Numbered from the stretch's first letter, positions 47,342 to 59,761 are shown. The stretch is 64,000 bases of DNA from Sorghum bicolor (GCF_000003195.3 NC_012870.2:22188501-22252500), one strand, 5' to 3'. Made by a program: numbers and translations. Notes: generated by a model not told the origin, from the sequence alone.

Positions 47342-48002
47342 CCGTGTGTTTGGTTGGGAGTTGGAGTGAGTTGGGTTGGGTTGGATCTATCCCTATGACT
47401 GTTTGGATGGAATCCGAGGTGGGTTGGGTTGGCTCGAGAAGGAATATTCATGTGAGATGTGGGTTGGCTCCGTCTGCTGAAATCTGGCGGACGGAGCGAA
47501 CCCCCTTTTCTCCGTCGGGAGCGTCGTGACAGACCTGCGCGACCCCAGGCGGAGCTCGCCCGTGGCCGGGGCTCACGCGCGCAGCGGAGGTGGCCCGTGC
47601 GGACGTGCGGTGGAGCTCACGCCCGCGGCGGCCGAGGCTCACCCGCACGGCGGAGCTCACCCGCCTCTGCTCTATACCGAACCGAGATAAAAGATAAGGG
47701 TCATCAGCGCAATATAGTTTCAATTTCTGGACCTTTATACAAAAGTGCTATGATTCATAGGTTTTACAGATCCGACCTTGTCTAATTTCTAAAATCTCAG
47801 GGTCTTTAATGAAAAGTGACCTCACTAACGTTGTTATCTTGTCATCCAACCCGTTTTTTTCCAATTTCTTCAATCAAACAAGAGATGAGTTCAATCCGTC
47901 CCTAAAATCATAGTTGTAACCAAACAATAGTTGGGTTGGCTCCGTCCCTAAAATAAGGGTTGGATCCAACCCAACCCACCCATCCCGCAACCAAACACAC
48001 GG
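47342..48002. mobile_element. Harbinger/PIF-type TIR element with GC-rich cargo (661 bp)
   Basis: Terminal inverted repeats CCGTGTGTTTGGTTG...CAACCAAACACACGG, flanked by TTA (47339-47341 and 48003-48005). The subterminal parts are also inverted (GGGTTGGGTTGGATC against GATCCAACCCAACCC). The middle (about 47470-47690) is strongly GC-rich and gene-like in composition, unlike the AT-rich flanks. It could be captured host sequence as in a Pack-type element. No coding domain was recognised. Confidence 0.85.
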
Positions 48003-48005
48003 TTA

Positions 48006-48469
48006 CTCTATATGTGTATAAGAAACAGAGACGGTCGTGGAGCCAAGGTTCGATGAAAAAAACAAACTCTACAGGAAATAGAAGTAGACTCTACTACAAA
48101 AGAAACAAAAACAAAAAAAATAACGAAAAAGAAAGCAAGTAAATTAAGATTTTGTCTAATTTCTCATGCATCCTTTTCTATTTAGGTTAGGATTCTTATT
48201 CAATTTGGATAAAATATCTATTTAGGTTACTTTAAGAACTTTTTAGAATCAGGCTCCATATCACGCTAGACAAAAGCTATTTAAACTCATATAAGCACGA
48301 GATTATATATAAATCTAAACATAAGAAACTCGCCATTGTTCGGTAGTTACAGGGAGATGAATCCAAAAAATAGATGACAAAAAATAGGCTGAAATTTTGT
48401 CCTTTTGTTACCACTAGTATAAAAAAAGAGAAATAGATACAAACACAAGGTCTCAAACCTTGTTATAGA
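48006..48469. other. Spacer left of the plastid insertion
   Basis: AT-rich; no gene. Part of the right half could already be plastid spacer sequence, but I cannot place it confidently. Confidence 0.4.
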
Positions 48470-48569
48470 ATTTTTGCTTCAAAGAAAAGAAATATCATAT
48501 ATATTCAGCAAATGAAATAGAGTCGGCGAATGAAGCAGATTCATTAACAACTCAATTTACAGATCAAAA

Positions 48570-48681
48570 ATGAAAAAAAAGAAAGCATTGCCTTCTTTCT
48601 TATATCTTGTATTTATCGTACTTTTGCCCTGGGGAGTCTCTTTCTCTTTTAACAAATGTCTGGAACTTTGGATTAATAATT
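48570..48681 (+). pseudogene. cemA: Plastid cemA 5' fragment in the nucleus
   Basis: ATG at 48570 gives [20 protein letters not shown], the N-terminus of the chloroplast envelope membrane protein, continuing to CLELWI. There the sequence switches into ndhI in a different frame. Only about 37 residues are present and no product is expected. Confidence 0.88.
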
Positions 48682-48876
48682 ACCCTATCCCACACAAATC
48701 GTTTACCTATAACGATTCACTACCCTTATGAAAAATCAATTACATCGGAGCGTTTCCGGGGGCGAATACACTTTGAATTTGATAAATGCATTGCTTGTGA
48801 AGTATGTGTTCGCGTATGCCCGATAGATCTACCCCTTGTGGATTGGAAATTTGAAAAAGATATTAAAAGAAAGGTA
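48680..48876 (+). pseudogene. ndhI: Plastid ndhI internal fragment in the nucleus
   Basis: It encodes [20 protein letters not shown] and the first ferredoxin-type 4Fe-4S motif [16 protein letters not shown], then ends after FEKDIKRK, where plastid identity stops. NdhI is a subunit of the chloroplast NDH complex. Here the start, second cluster and C-terminus are missing, so it is a dead fragment. Confidence 0.92.
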
Positions 48877-48879
48877 TAG

Positions 48880-51245
48880 ATAGATTGGTTTTGATAGTCC
48901 GAATTACGTAGAAAAGCTGGTGGAGTTGATAGGATCATAGTAGGCGCTAGTCGTCCCTTGCCTTGTATAAATTTTTAAAGGAGTTGTCTTAGCATGCCTA
49001 GATGCATGCACTACGAAGAGCATTTCCAATAGTTTATAATCCGGCTTTCTCATCCTTAATTATCTAGCAAAATAAAAAACAATTCTCTCCAATAGTTTGA
49101 TATATTCTCTCATTATCTTTTCCAATCTCGTAAAAATTTCTTAAGAGCGCACATATATGTGCGCGGCCTATGAGCGCACATCCGGAGTTTCCCGATCCGT
49201 CTAGTAAGTAGAAAGAAAGACAAGGTTCCATATGAGAAAAATGCAAGAGAAAAAGATCTGGTGGAAGGACTAAAACACATACAGAAACAAATTCAAGGTT
49301 ACTGATATAAAAGGATCAGGTCGTAGGAAAAAATGTTGAGAAACAATTTAGAATAGAAATATAGAAAACTCTTGGAGATGACTTCTTTTTTTCCTCCTCA
49401 TACTAATTTAGGAGTTGACAAACATCATATTTTAGGAACAAAATATGAGAATCTCTTGAAGATGCTCCAATACATATGCATACTTTTGTTTCGCCACGCA
49501 AACGCTCTGTCAAACTAATTATAATAGGTGGGAATTTCTACTAGCAAGTAAGCACAAAAAATAATCCATCAATATTTAAAAAATCAAGCTAGCAACCATA
49601 AACTAGAGCATAATTTTAGGGAAAATGGCAGTAGTTCGTAACTTTTCAAACTTATAACAAGATTTCTATAAATTTATAAGCTCGATTTAAGGATTTCTTT
49701 ATTGCATTGTTTCCATGTAAAAATATTTAGATAATATTTTAAAAATTCAGTTTTTTATTGATTTTTGGATATAGTTGATTAGATCTCTTGTGTTGGAACT
49801 TGTCCAGTAAAATTAAGTTCTCAATTTGATGTGGGTGATTGCATTTTCCTAGCGTCATTTTGTTAGTGATAGCTACGTGTTTGTTGATAGCAAAGGGCCT
49901 ATGATGATTTAATCAATCTCGGGATATGTCAGTTAAATCTCAATCTTTCGGAGGTGTTCATAGAGTAGTGTGTATGCATGTATTTACATAGGTGAGTGTG
50001 CATATATGTATGGGTGTCTACCCGCAACTCATAAAAAAAAAGATAAGTTTTACATGAATCATGAAAAAAGTTGTAGATGGCAATACACGAATCATGATGT
50101 TTGGACATTGTACAAATAGGATCAAATGACACGAACACAATCAAGTCTTACTTATATTCATACTATATACTATGATGTTGAATTAAAATTACTTGCTAGT
50201 CAACACAGATCTACTACAATTAATAGTCAATGAGAGGATCTGCTAGAAATTAAGCACCGGAAAGAAGTCGGTGTAAGATTCATTTAATTCTAATTTTGGC
50301 AACATAAAATGATATACAATGATTTTTTAAAAATATGAAATTAGTTTCATTTTTTTAGCTAAATCAAAATTTATATCAATCTAATATTGAAGTTTAGAAT
50401 TTTTAGTTGCATATTTTTTCTAAATATTTGGACAGCTGTGCTACGTAGTAAATCAAAAAATATTTGGATTTATAGTCTGATTTACTCCCCTCGTGATTGC
50501 GGTAGTTCTACATAGGACGGTTGATATGACATCACGTTATTAAAAAGCACCATCAATCATCCACGATGCAAAAGTAATAAACAGTTTAAAACTCGAAAAA
50601 GGTGAAAAATAGTTTTTTTTATTTGAGAGGAAAATTGGACAACCGAAAAAAATTGAGGGCTCAAAAGAACTTTTTCTCCAAGGAAACTGTATGGTTTGTG
50701 CATGTCTGGTGGTGCACAGATTTCTAAGTTTGCAGTGTTGTTGTTGAGAAAAATATTTTTATTATTTTATAGGATTTGATTAATACGATTGATACACATG
50801 AGATATGATATCCGTATTACTTTATATATCAGTCAATTATGTTCGTTAGTTCATGGTTTATCTTATGAAGTAATGAGGTTTACTTGCCTACAAACAAGCG
50901 AGCTCAAGCTTACTCAAGAGGAACCAAGCTCCAGCGTCTCTATATGATCCGTATTGATATCCGTATTAAGCGTCTCTAAAGCTTACTCAAGAGGAACCAA
51001 GCTCCAGTAGATATTAAGCTGCTAGGATTAAATTGAGCACCAGTACCAAATCAAACTGGTATATGAAATGTGCTCCAATACCAAATCTATTGTTTAAATG
51101 TAGATGAATTTGCTCGTCAAATACCAATTCTTGTTCTCCCACCTCTTTTGCAACCCCACCCCCTGCATCGATCTCCTCGATGTCTCACGCCGTGTAGCAC
51201 TGACGTACTACTTATAAGCAAGCTGACCGCGAGTCGGCTCAGGCA
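48880..51245. other. AT-rich spacer with small repeats
   Basis: No gene. At 50906-50934 and 50979-51007 the phrase AAGCTTACTCAAGAGGAACC recurs 73 bp apart. Near 49950-50040 a sequence of alternating GTGTGCATATATGTATG type ends in an A-run and may be the tail of a retroposon. Confidence 0.45.
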
Positions 51246-51248
51246 TAA

Positions 51249-51491
51249 GGCCTTGTTTAGTTCCACATAAATTTTGCAAAATTTTTCAGATTCCCCATCA
51301 CATCTAATCTTTAGACATATGTATGGAGTATTAAATATAGATGAAAATAAAAACTAATTGCACAGTTTGGTCGGAATTGACGAGACGAATCTTTTGAGCC
51401 TAGTTAGTCTATAATTGGATAATATTTATCAAATACAAACGAAAGTGCTACTATTCTTATTTTACAAAAAATTTAGAAAGTAAACAAGGCC
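51249..51491. mobile_element. Tourist-type MITE, target duplication TAA
   Basis: GGCCTTGTTTAGTTCC to AAAGTAAACAAGGCC, with TAA at 51246-51248 and 51492-51494; one of the best-preserved copies in the window. Confidence 0.92.
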
Positions 51492-51748
51492 TAAGTACAT
51501 AACCCCGACGCTGTGGAGGCTGGCCGCGAGCAGGCTCAGACACGGTGGCGGCAGAGGATGACCGTGGGCGGATCTACACAGGGTCGGACATGAGGAAGAA
51601 GGGACACTGAACTTGAGGAGGGAGGTCTCTGGCCTGGCTTGTGCCGGACTCGACGAAGGACGTGGAGGGAGGCCAGTGGTTGGGGCATGATTCAAAGGAG
51701 GTGCACGGTCTAATTCCACGCGATAACCAGGGTAAAGCTATGTATCAG

Positions 51749-52095
51749 GCTTTGTTTTTCCCACCAATAAACTTTTCACCATCATATCGAATCTTCGAAA
51801 TATACATAGAACATTAAATGTAGACGAAAATAAAAATCAGGCCTCATTTGGTTTACCTTATTAAAGTTTACCATCTATCACGTCATATCAAATGTTTGAA
51901 CACATACATGAAGTACATAGACTATTTACGAAACTAAAAACAGAGCTAGAGTAATTTGCGAGATGAATCTTTTGAGTCTAATTAGCCCATAGTTAGACAC
52001 TAATTGTCAAATAAAACAAAAATGCTACAATACATGTTAAATTTTAACTACCCCACCAAACACCCCCTTAATTGGACAGTTTGTCGAGCTCAGGG
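51749..52095. mobile_element. Tourist-type MITE interrupted by a related MITE
   Basis: An outer copy starts GGCTTTGTTTTTCCC and reaches GACGAAAATAAAAAT at about 51837. It resumes after 52068 with TTAATTGGACAGTTTGTCG. Between them sits a second element, GGCCTCATTTGGTTTACC to ACCAAACACCCCC, with a diverged family core. Confidence 0.7.
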
Positions 52096-52156
52096 TGCCA
52101 CGCTGACAAGCCTGTTCGCTCAAGCTTATCTACCAACTCTGCCAGCTATTCAACAA

Positions 52157-52396
52157 GGCAACGGATCTAGTGTAAACTCATCTCCCGTGCAAACTCTAAT
52201 CTGGATCGCAGGATGTTGATCCAAGGGGGCGCATGAGAGAGGTGGAAGGAGGGATTTGTAAAAGTGTGATTAAGAGCGGACGGTTAAGTGCAAAATTACC
52301 CAATCTCCCATGCGTCCCCTTGGATCAACATCCTATGGTCAAGATTAGAGTTTATATAGTTTGCACAGGAGATGAGTTTGCACTAGATCCGTTGTC
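52157..52396. mobile_element. Mutator-type MITE with perfect 9-bp target duplication
   Basis: ATTCAACAA occurs at 52148-52156 and again at 52397-52405. The element between them is 240 bp with long inverted arms (about 90 bp each): GGCAACGGATCTAGTG... against ...CACTAGATCCGTTGTC, continuing through CTCATCTCC, AACTCTAATC and GGATGTTGATCCAAGGGG. A 9-bp duplication with long arms is typical of Mutator-like elements. It has no coding capacity. Confidence 0.9.
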
Positions 52397-52459
52397 ATTC
52401 AACAATGTTTTTCTCTCACAATAAATCAGTACATAGTGCTAACTTTTCAACAAGCAAAT

Positions 52460-52944
52460 AGGGAAATTTTTGAAATTAAGCGAGATTAAATATAGATAAA
52501 AAAATAACTAATTGCATAATTTATCTGTAAATTACAAGATAAATCTGTTGAGCCTAGTTAGTCCATAATTAGATAATAATTACCGAATACAAACAAAAAT
52601 GCTATAATAGCCAAAGCTAAAAAAAATTTCCTACTACCTTATTTAATTCACCCCAAACCAAGAACTTTTTAATATTTCCCATCACATTGAATCTTTCGGC
52701 ACATGCATAAAACATTAAATATATTTAGTTCACTCCAAAACTAAGAACTTTTCAAGATCTCCCATCACATCAAATGCATAAAACATTAAATATAGATAAA
52801 AAATAACTAATTGCATAGTTTGTCTTTAATTTGTGAGACAAATCTTTTAAGCCTAGTTAGTTCATGTTGAACAATAATTGTCAAATAAAAACAAAAAATG
52901 CTACAGTACCCACAAACTTTTCAGCTCCGCACCTAAACAAGGCC
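52460..52944. mobile_element. Two adjacent Tourist-type MITEs, one with internal duplication
   Basis: A left-truncated copy ends near 52630. A second runs from CCTTATTTAATTCACCCC (about 52636) to CACCTAAACAAGGCC (52944). In the second, the segment around AAGAACTTTT...CATAAAACATTAAATAT appears twice, about 110 bp apart. Confidence 0.7.
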
Positions 52945-53112
52945 TTATTCAAGCACCTTTCCAGCTATAAGCAAGTTCAGATATCGATGGAGTCAAAACC
53001 TTTGTAAATCCCCAGCAGGGGCGACAAATACAAAATCATTTTATTCGCCAATTCGCCTTCTATAGCGATCTGGAAACAATACTACCAGTTCCGGCAATTT
53101 TGGTGGGTGTAG

Positions 53113-56100
53113 TTACATCGCGTCCTTGGAAAGCCAGTTATGGGTCGGGATTCCCCGAGAATTGGTGAGCTCATCGACGCAGTCTCCACGCTCGAATACG
53201 GCAGCAGCACCCATCCCAGAACCTGTCATCATCATTACATGTCAAGGTGAGAAGGTATCTGTTACCATTTCTGCTCTAATAAAGCATCTATTTGATGCAG
53301 GTAAATGGAATACATCGGTAAATCATGTACCTATGCACATAGAAATCACTCCGAACCGGCAATCCTTGCCACGGCGCTTCATCTCATTGAGAAGAGTACT
53401 GACACACCGTGCGCCTGCCAAGTAGAAAGCAATGCTACTGTCATCATCACTCAGAGTATTGTAATCAGGCTGCTCAACGGTCTCAATGTTTTGCAAAGTT
53501 AGTCCAAGGCACATACATAGTCAAATGAAATGAATCTGTGGAACATAACAATCTGGAACTGGAATAGCAAAAAGCAAATACCTGTACAACCCAATGGATG
53601 TCCAAGAGCCATTGCACCACCGTTAACATTGACTTTAGCAGGATCAAGTTCCAACTTCTTGCAGCAGTAGACATACTGAGATGCAAAAGCCTATGGACAA
53701 GAGAAAGTAAATATCATCTGGGAATTCTAGTTTTATGATGTTGTCTAATGAAACAACTCAAGAGACAGATCAAAATATACCTCATTGATTTCGAAAAGAT
53801 CAATGTCATCCATCTGGAGGCCAGCAGCTTTCACTGCTGCAGGGATTGCAACAGCAGGACCAATACCCATTACAGCTGGATCAACTCCAACAGCGGCAAA
53901 GGTCCTACATTTGCACATTCAGATATATTGCTCAGCCTCTTAACAGAAATATACAATAATCAATGGTATCATAGGCTAACAATGATAGTGTCGACCATTG
54001 GAATTGCTCAGTGAAACTGGTGTTTAACTGCTTTTGGTCCTAGCAGCAAAGCGGCGCAAGGACTAGATCACTAGATTGATTGCATATGCACTGCACATCA
54101 TAGGGGGACAGTAATCATACCTAAAGACACCAAGAATTGGAAGACCCTTTTTCATAGCAACATCCCGTCTCATTAGCAAGACAGCCCCAGCGCCATCGCT
54201 CACTTGGCTTGCATTCCCTAAAGTTAAACAACAATGAACTTTTGTGTGGATACTACTAACGGACAACCACAAAGAATGTATAATTCGCTTTTAGTTACCA
54301 GCAGTGGTGGTGCCATCCTTTGAAAATGCTGGTTTGAGTTTTGACAGGACTGCAAGCGAAGTATCCGGTCGGATTCCATCATCTGCTGAGACTACAATCT
54401 TCTTCTCCTCACCAGTTTTTGGATCAACAATCTTTATAAGGTAACATTGTGTTAGCATATAATACAGATGAAAATTTCACATCTTTAATATGTAAAAAAT
54501 CTTCAATAGCTAGCATAGTTACTATACAAAGGTAAATTAAACTACATTACCTTTGTATGCACTGGCACAATTTCCTCTTTGAATTTACCAGCAGCTGCTG
54601 CAGCAGCAGCCTTTCTGTGTGACTCAACCTATACAAGAAAATAATAAAGATTAATAAGGCTTTAAAAGCAAGAAACATATTGTGCGACAACAACTCATAG
54701 TCTCATATACACAAAAAAAAATGAACCACAGAACAGGAATCAGGATACTTACAGCAGCTTGATCTTGCTCCAGTCGTGTTATGCCAAAACGGTGTGCAAC
54801 ATTCTCGGATGTGAGGCCCATTGGGAGAAGGCAATCGCGTGCTTGAGAAAATAGCTCAACCTAAAACCATAGAAAGATTCCAGACAAACAAATTAATCAG
54901 ATCAAAGATGTTTGCACATGTATCTAAATATATGAAGTTTTGCTGTATTAAACCAACAAGCTACACTTACTTTGGGGTTCACTTGCCCATCAAGACTAAC
55001 TTTATTCACTGTCATGGACTCCAAACCAGCAGCAATACCTTGAATGGAGAAAATAAAACCCAATTCATGAACCAATCCAAAACAAAACAAAGTAAGCTAA
55101 AATCAGACAGCAACAAATCCTACCAATGTCATAGAGCCCTGCTTTAATAGCAGTAGCAACATCTGCAACTGCCTGAAGGCCAGACGAGCATTGCCTGTTT
55201 ACAGTCTTAAGAGGAACAGTGTCTGCATCCAACCAACAAATTGGTCAAGGCAGGGATGATGGTTGTCCGACATCACAGGAAGATGCAGCAGAGGAAATGC
55301 CATTACCAGGGAAACCAGCATAGAGTGCAGCCATTCTGCATTCGATTGCCCTCTGGGAACCAGGAGCTAAGACAGTACCGACAACAATGTCGCCAACTTC
55401 ACTTGGGTCCAGCTTCGTCTTGTCTACCAAAGCCTGTGGTTGAGAAACAAAATATATGTAAGTCCCAAGAATATTGACAAAGAAATAAATCCACTGGTTT
55501 AACATTAAGCTGCACAAAGTGAAATAACACGAAAAGAGCAAACCTTGAAGACAGGAACCAAGAGGTCCTCAGCGAAGGTATCCTTGAAACCACCTCTCTT
55601 GGCCTTGCAAATGGCCGTCCTGTAAGCACTGGGGGCAGAAAGGGTATGCAATGAATCATATTTCTTCCATGCTTAATAAGAGAAATAATAAATAACAAAA
55701 AAAAGAAGAAAAAACAATTCTATCTACAAAGTCATTCCAAACTATCAGGTGCCTAATGGTAAGATCAAATAAGTATCAAATAAGTATCTACTAGGTCTGT
55801 CCGTCTGAACCGTCACAAGTCAACAGATAGGTCTAGCATCGCTCCCTAATGACTTCCAAAAAAGGGTGATGTTCAGTTTGACTAGCAGCCAGAACCCAAG
55901 ATTCATCGCAACGCATCATTGCAGTCGCAGCCACGGGCGCGCTCGACCATAGCAAGTCTACACAGTCCTGTCGCTGATTCTCCTTGGAACCATCGCCAGA
56001 CAAACGGCCAGACAAAAACGGCCGGAAATAAAGGGAATTCCCACAGCAGTCTAGTCGCAATCAAGAGCTTTTTATAACAGAAAAAAAAAAAAAAAAGCAG

Positions 56101-56463
56101 AGAGAGAGGCCGCCTGCCGATCAATCAAAGCACAAAAAAGGGAGGGAGTCGAATTTCACTTACGCGACGATGACGACGTCGTCGGCGAAGGCAGGCGTCC
56201 GGTGGTACGCCGCGCTGTCGCCCGCCGCGCACGCGCTCGCCTGCCACGCACCCACACATACAGCACCCTCGTCGGTCAGCAACAGATCTGGGGGCCGAAG
56301 TGGTCGGACCAGCCTACGCCCGATTTGGCCGGAGCGAACGAGAGAGAACGAGTAAGGGGGGCGGGATTCTCACGGAGATGGCGGGCGGGGCGGGGCTCTC
56401 CGCCGCCGCCGCGGGGCTGAGGTGCCGCAGCAGGACCCGCTGCCTGTCGATGGCCTTCTCCAT
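53113..56463 (-). CDS. KAT2: Peroxisomal 3-ketoacyl-CoA thiolase (KAT2/PED1 type), complete, 14 exons
   Basis: It catalyses the last, thiolytic step of peroxisomal fatty-acid beta-oxidation (3-ketoacyl-CoA plus CoA to acetyl-CoA and shortened acyl-CoA). Exons in order: 56374-56463, 56164-56240, 55544-55628, 55307-55433, 55124-55222, 54971-55038, 54753-54860, 54551-54628, 54299-54431, 54121-54217, 53781-53904, 53582-53690, 53331-53414, 53113-53222. All are GT-AG with matching phase, giving 462 residues, the length I recall for the Arabidopsis enzyme. The N-terminus carries a PTS2 signal, RQRVLLRHL (residues 7-15), and a cleavable-type [10 protein letters not shown] follows. Catalytic residues are visible: nucleophilic Cys in VNRQCSSG, His in GHPLG, and the second Cys in SMCIG(S)[13 protein letters not shown] and [15 protein letters not shown] are family hallmarks. 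It appears functional. Confidence 0.96.
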
Positions 56464-56570
56464 TGCTCAACTCCTTTCCTTGGCTGCACGCACGCTCCTC
56501 GTCACTACTTGCTGCAGCAGGTGCTCCAGTCCTCTCGCGCAGGGTCTCGTCTCGGACGAAGCTGGGGTGG

Positions 56571-56580
56571 TTATATATTT
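56571..56580 (-). promoter_or_regulatory. Candidate TATA box of the thiolase gene
   Basis: The minus strand reads AAATATATAA about 110 bases before the ATG, in an otherwise GC-rich promoter. The position suits a short 5' leader. Confidence 0.55.
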
Positions 56581-56791
56581 GTAGGTGGGGAGACGACTGC
56601 CGCCGCGGTGGGTGGGGTGGGGAAGGGAAATCACGGAGGTTTTACCACGAAGCTTTGTGGGAGGAGGAGCCCGAGGAGAGGAGGGGCGGACAGCGAGAGT
56701 CCCGCTCCCGGTGGTCTGCGAGGCGTCAGTGGAGTCTTTTTTTTTTTTTTAAACTGCGTCAGTGGAGCCGAGGTGGCAGAAGAGAAATATA

Positions 56792-57294
56792 GGGGCTGTT
56801 TGGTTACCCGCATGAAACCATACATGCATTTCGGGATGCAGCGTGGCTCTGTTTGGTTGCCTGCATGAAGGTTTGGGCCAGGCTCTGGGCATACAAAATG
56901 GAGCCCTCAGCCAGGCTGAGGAGGAACGCCCAAATCGGCCGTTCCTGGCCAGCCAGGCTGGGCAGCCGTTTACGTGGCTAATGGTGTATTAGTGCGTGAT
57001 TAGTAAATATCAAATGATATTAGTGTACTTTAAAGTTGATTAAGATATAATTAGATAAAATAAGACCTGTAAGAGTGTATTCGTATAAAAATAAAAATTA
57101 TAATCACAATCTTATAATATTTTTATCTCATACAACTTACCTTCATACAGGCAACCAAACAACATCTAATCAGAACCTGGCTTCACATATGCATGCAACC
57201 AAACTAGGCTTCCAGCATGTATCCAGCCAGACCAAAGACAGCCTGGCTCCCTAGAGCTGGTCTGGTTGGAATGAAAAGGGAACCAAACAGGCCC
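56792..57294. mobile_element. TIR element upstream of the thiolase gene
   Basis: GGGGCTGTTTGGTTACCC to GGGAACCAAACAGGCCC with ATA at 56789-56791 and 57295-57297 (503 bp). A second, inner pair (CTGTTTGGTTGCCTGCATGA near 56850; CATACAGGCAACCAAAC near 57143) is inverted as well, so it may be a nested or composite foldback. Confidence 0.7.
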
Positions 57295-57297
57295 ATA

Positions 57298-59255
57298 GCT
57301 GGTCCTTGGTTGGGTCATAGATACTGGCCCGTGCCAGGTATGAAACCCTGTCTCCGTGTGGTGTGAGGACGGATCGGGCGGACGGACGGGAGTGCTGGTC
57401 GCGGTCGCGGTCAGTCGTCGTGCACGCAGCACGGGAGGAGTGATCTCCACGCGGTGCACGGGCGGGCCCGGCAGAGAAAAATAACAACCAATTGTTTGAA
57501 CACGTCGAATTTGTATATGTGGGCAAGATGTATTGTGGCCGCTACTTGTTTACACGGCAAATAGCTCCAACTAAAATTTGGGCCTCCTACTTTACAGCAT
57601 ATACTTTATATATGTCTAAATTATATATGCTGCAACCAGTAAAATGAATTGTTTGTTTTTTATTTCCAAAACTTCTCATATCATTTCATGCTTTCTTCCC
57701 GCAGTTTCTATCCATATAATATTTTATATTTATCTAGATGTTATATTATTTTATTTTTGGCGTGTTTATAAGCATATATGAGATTTACCGCGGCTGAGCC
57801 CATGACGCATAGTCCCACCTTCCAATATGATAGACTCTTCATCTTGTGCATAGTGCGTATTATTTTTTAGCCCGTTTAAAAGAGAACCACATATAGTGTG
57901 GTTGAGCCTATGACATAAAAGCCCCACCTTTCAACCCTCCGCTCCTTACTCATATCTCCATCTATCTTCTATACCCCCCCCCCCCCCTTCATGCTACACT
58001 CTCCCCCTATTCCCAACCCATGGCACCGTCCATGTTTGTTGTTGCCCTTTTCCAATGCCATTGCTATTGGCAGCTACCATCACCCATGCCCCAAAACCAT
58101 TCATGAGCTACCTTTCGGTCTATGAATCACAAAACACCATTTGAGCCACTTGCCGATTCAACATTCTCTAAATAACTACACTTTAGGCAACCTCCGAATA
58201 CTAGACAAAAGCACCCAATTACTAAGGAGGCTGAGAGAAAAAAAAGGTCATGACTTAGGCGTCGTTTGGATCATTAATTGTTAATATAGTAGTTACCTAG
58301 TTAAGATAGTTCATAGCTAATATTAGCTAGTTAAATATTAGCTAGCAATTAGTTGGTTTGGTCCAACTAGTGAGGTGTAGTTGTTAAATAGGTATTAGCT
58401 AACATTTAGCTAGACCCATTTGAATCAAATAAAATAATTAGTACTCCAGTAGCTAACTATTAGCTCTACAAATTCAAATAAGATCTTTATTTAGACGTGA
58501 GCATTTTATGAAGGCTAATAAAAAGGCCAAAAATTTTAGAGAACCAGAGTAGAACCAGCTAACCGCTATTTTTTAAGCATCTTTGACGGTCTTTGCATTT
58601 TATCTTTGGCAAAACATGGAGTTTGCCAAGTCTCAAATCAATACGAGGGGAAGAAAAAAGTTACCTCCAATGGTTTGACAAAATTAAGTTAGCAAAACCC
58701 AAAGTGTGGACCTAGCGGTTGTTTTTTCAACGAAAATTTTCTTCACGCCATCGACTCGGTCGCGCGTCTTTCTTCACGCGCTATTCCTGGTGCCGCCGCC
58801 TTCCAATTCCTGGTCGTGTGTGCACTTGAAGAAAGAGAATAGATCAGGGCGACCGAGACTGCTTGCAGCCACCAAGACTTCTTGGAATATAGCTAGCGTG
58901 CTGGAAGATCAGGGCGACGGAGACGGCTTCAGCCAGGTCTGCGGGAAGAAAACGGCGGTGATAGGAGAAAACATACGGGGCTAGGTGATGCCAAGCGCAA
59001 TACACGGTTGGTATATGCCAAACATGGTCAAGAATTTGCTAAGTTAACTGAAATGTAAAGCATATTTGCCATACCGTTAGATATAAGCTTTTAAGATTTT
59101 TTTTACAAAAATAAAAACGTAAGGTCCATTTGCAAAACCGTTGAGTTCGAAACGGAAATCTACACTCCAACAATAGTTGGGAGAGGTACAAACGTCACTT
59201 TTTCGTTGCATTAAAATGTCCCGATCCTTTCTGGGTTCGTCATTTCTGAGACTGA
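57298..59255. other. Spacer between thiolase and ITPase genes
   Basis: No gene supported. It contains a poly-C run (57976-57987), TAGCTAATATTAGCTAG-type repeats at 58300-58460 that look like a decayed MITE, and a small GC-rich patch (58740-58980) with no recognisable product. Confidence 0.45.
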
Positions 59256-59496
59256 GGCCTTGTTTAGTTCCCAAAAAATTTTGCAAAATTTTTCATTCCC
59301 CGTCACATCGAATCTTTAAACGCATGCATGAAGTATTAAATATAGACGAAAATAAAAACTAATTGCATAGTTTGGTCGGAATTGATGAGATGAATCTTTT
59401 GAGCCTAGTTAGTATATAATTGGACAATATTTGTCACAAACAAACGAAAGTGCTACAGTACCTATTTTGTAAAAATTTTTGGAACTAAACAAGGCC
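59256..59496. mobile_element. Tourist-type MITE, target duplication TGA
   Basis: GGCCTTGTTTAGTTCCC to GGAACTAAACAAGGCC, 241 bp, with TGA at 59253-59255 and 59497-59499. It lies about 265 bp upstream of the ITPase start codon. Confidence 0.93.
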
Positions 59497-59761
59497 TGAC
59501 AAGCGTGGCCTAAAGTCCTAAGGAAACAGACACGGGGCCAGACTTAGCCGTCGGGCTCAGGCTGGGCCGGCCCACGTTTGCTCAGGTCCATTCGGAACAG
59601 AAACCAGCAAACGGCATCTCTTCCCGTCCCGTCACCCCCTCCGGCACTCCCCGTCCCCTTCACCCCTCGCCGCCGTCGTCGCCGCCGCACTCGTATCTGC
59701 GGCTTCCCGCGCCGTATCCTGCGGAAGAAGTGCTTAACGGGCTACACCCCACCACTGCACG

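Larger units (their letters stand above)
48470..48876 (+). other. Nuclear insertion of plastid DNA (NUPT), chimeric
   Basis: Sequence matching my memory of the grass plastid cemA leader and start is fused directly to an internal part of ndhI. In grass plastomes these genes lie in different single-copy regions, so the insertion joined two distant pieces or was rearranged afterwards. The outer limits are approximate. Confidence 0.85.

Noticed and set aside
48607..48879. A nuclear gene for an NDH iron-sulphur subunit
   Set aside because: The frame starts out of register in cemA sequence and lacks the second 4Fe-4S cluster; it is a plastid fragment.
58706..58984. Possible small gene before ITPase
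   Set aside because: No motif, poor start context and no splice continuation; likely random in a GC-rich patch.
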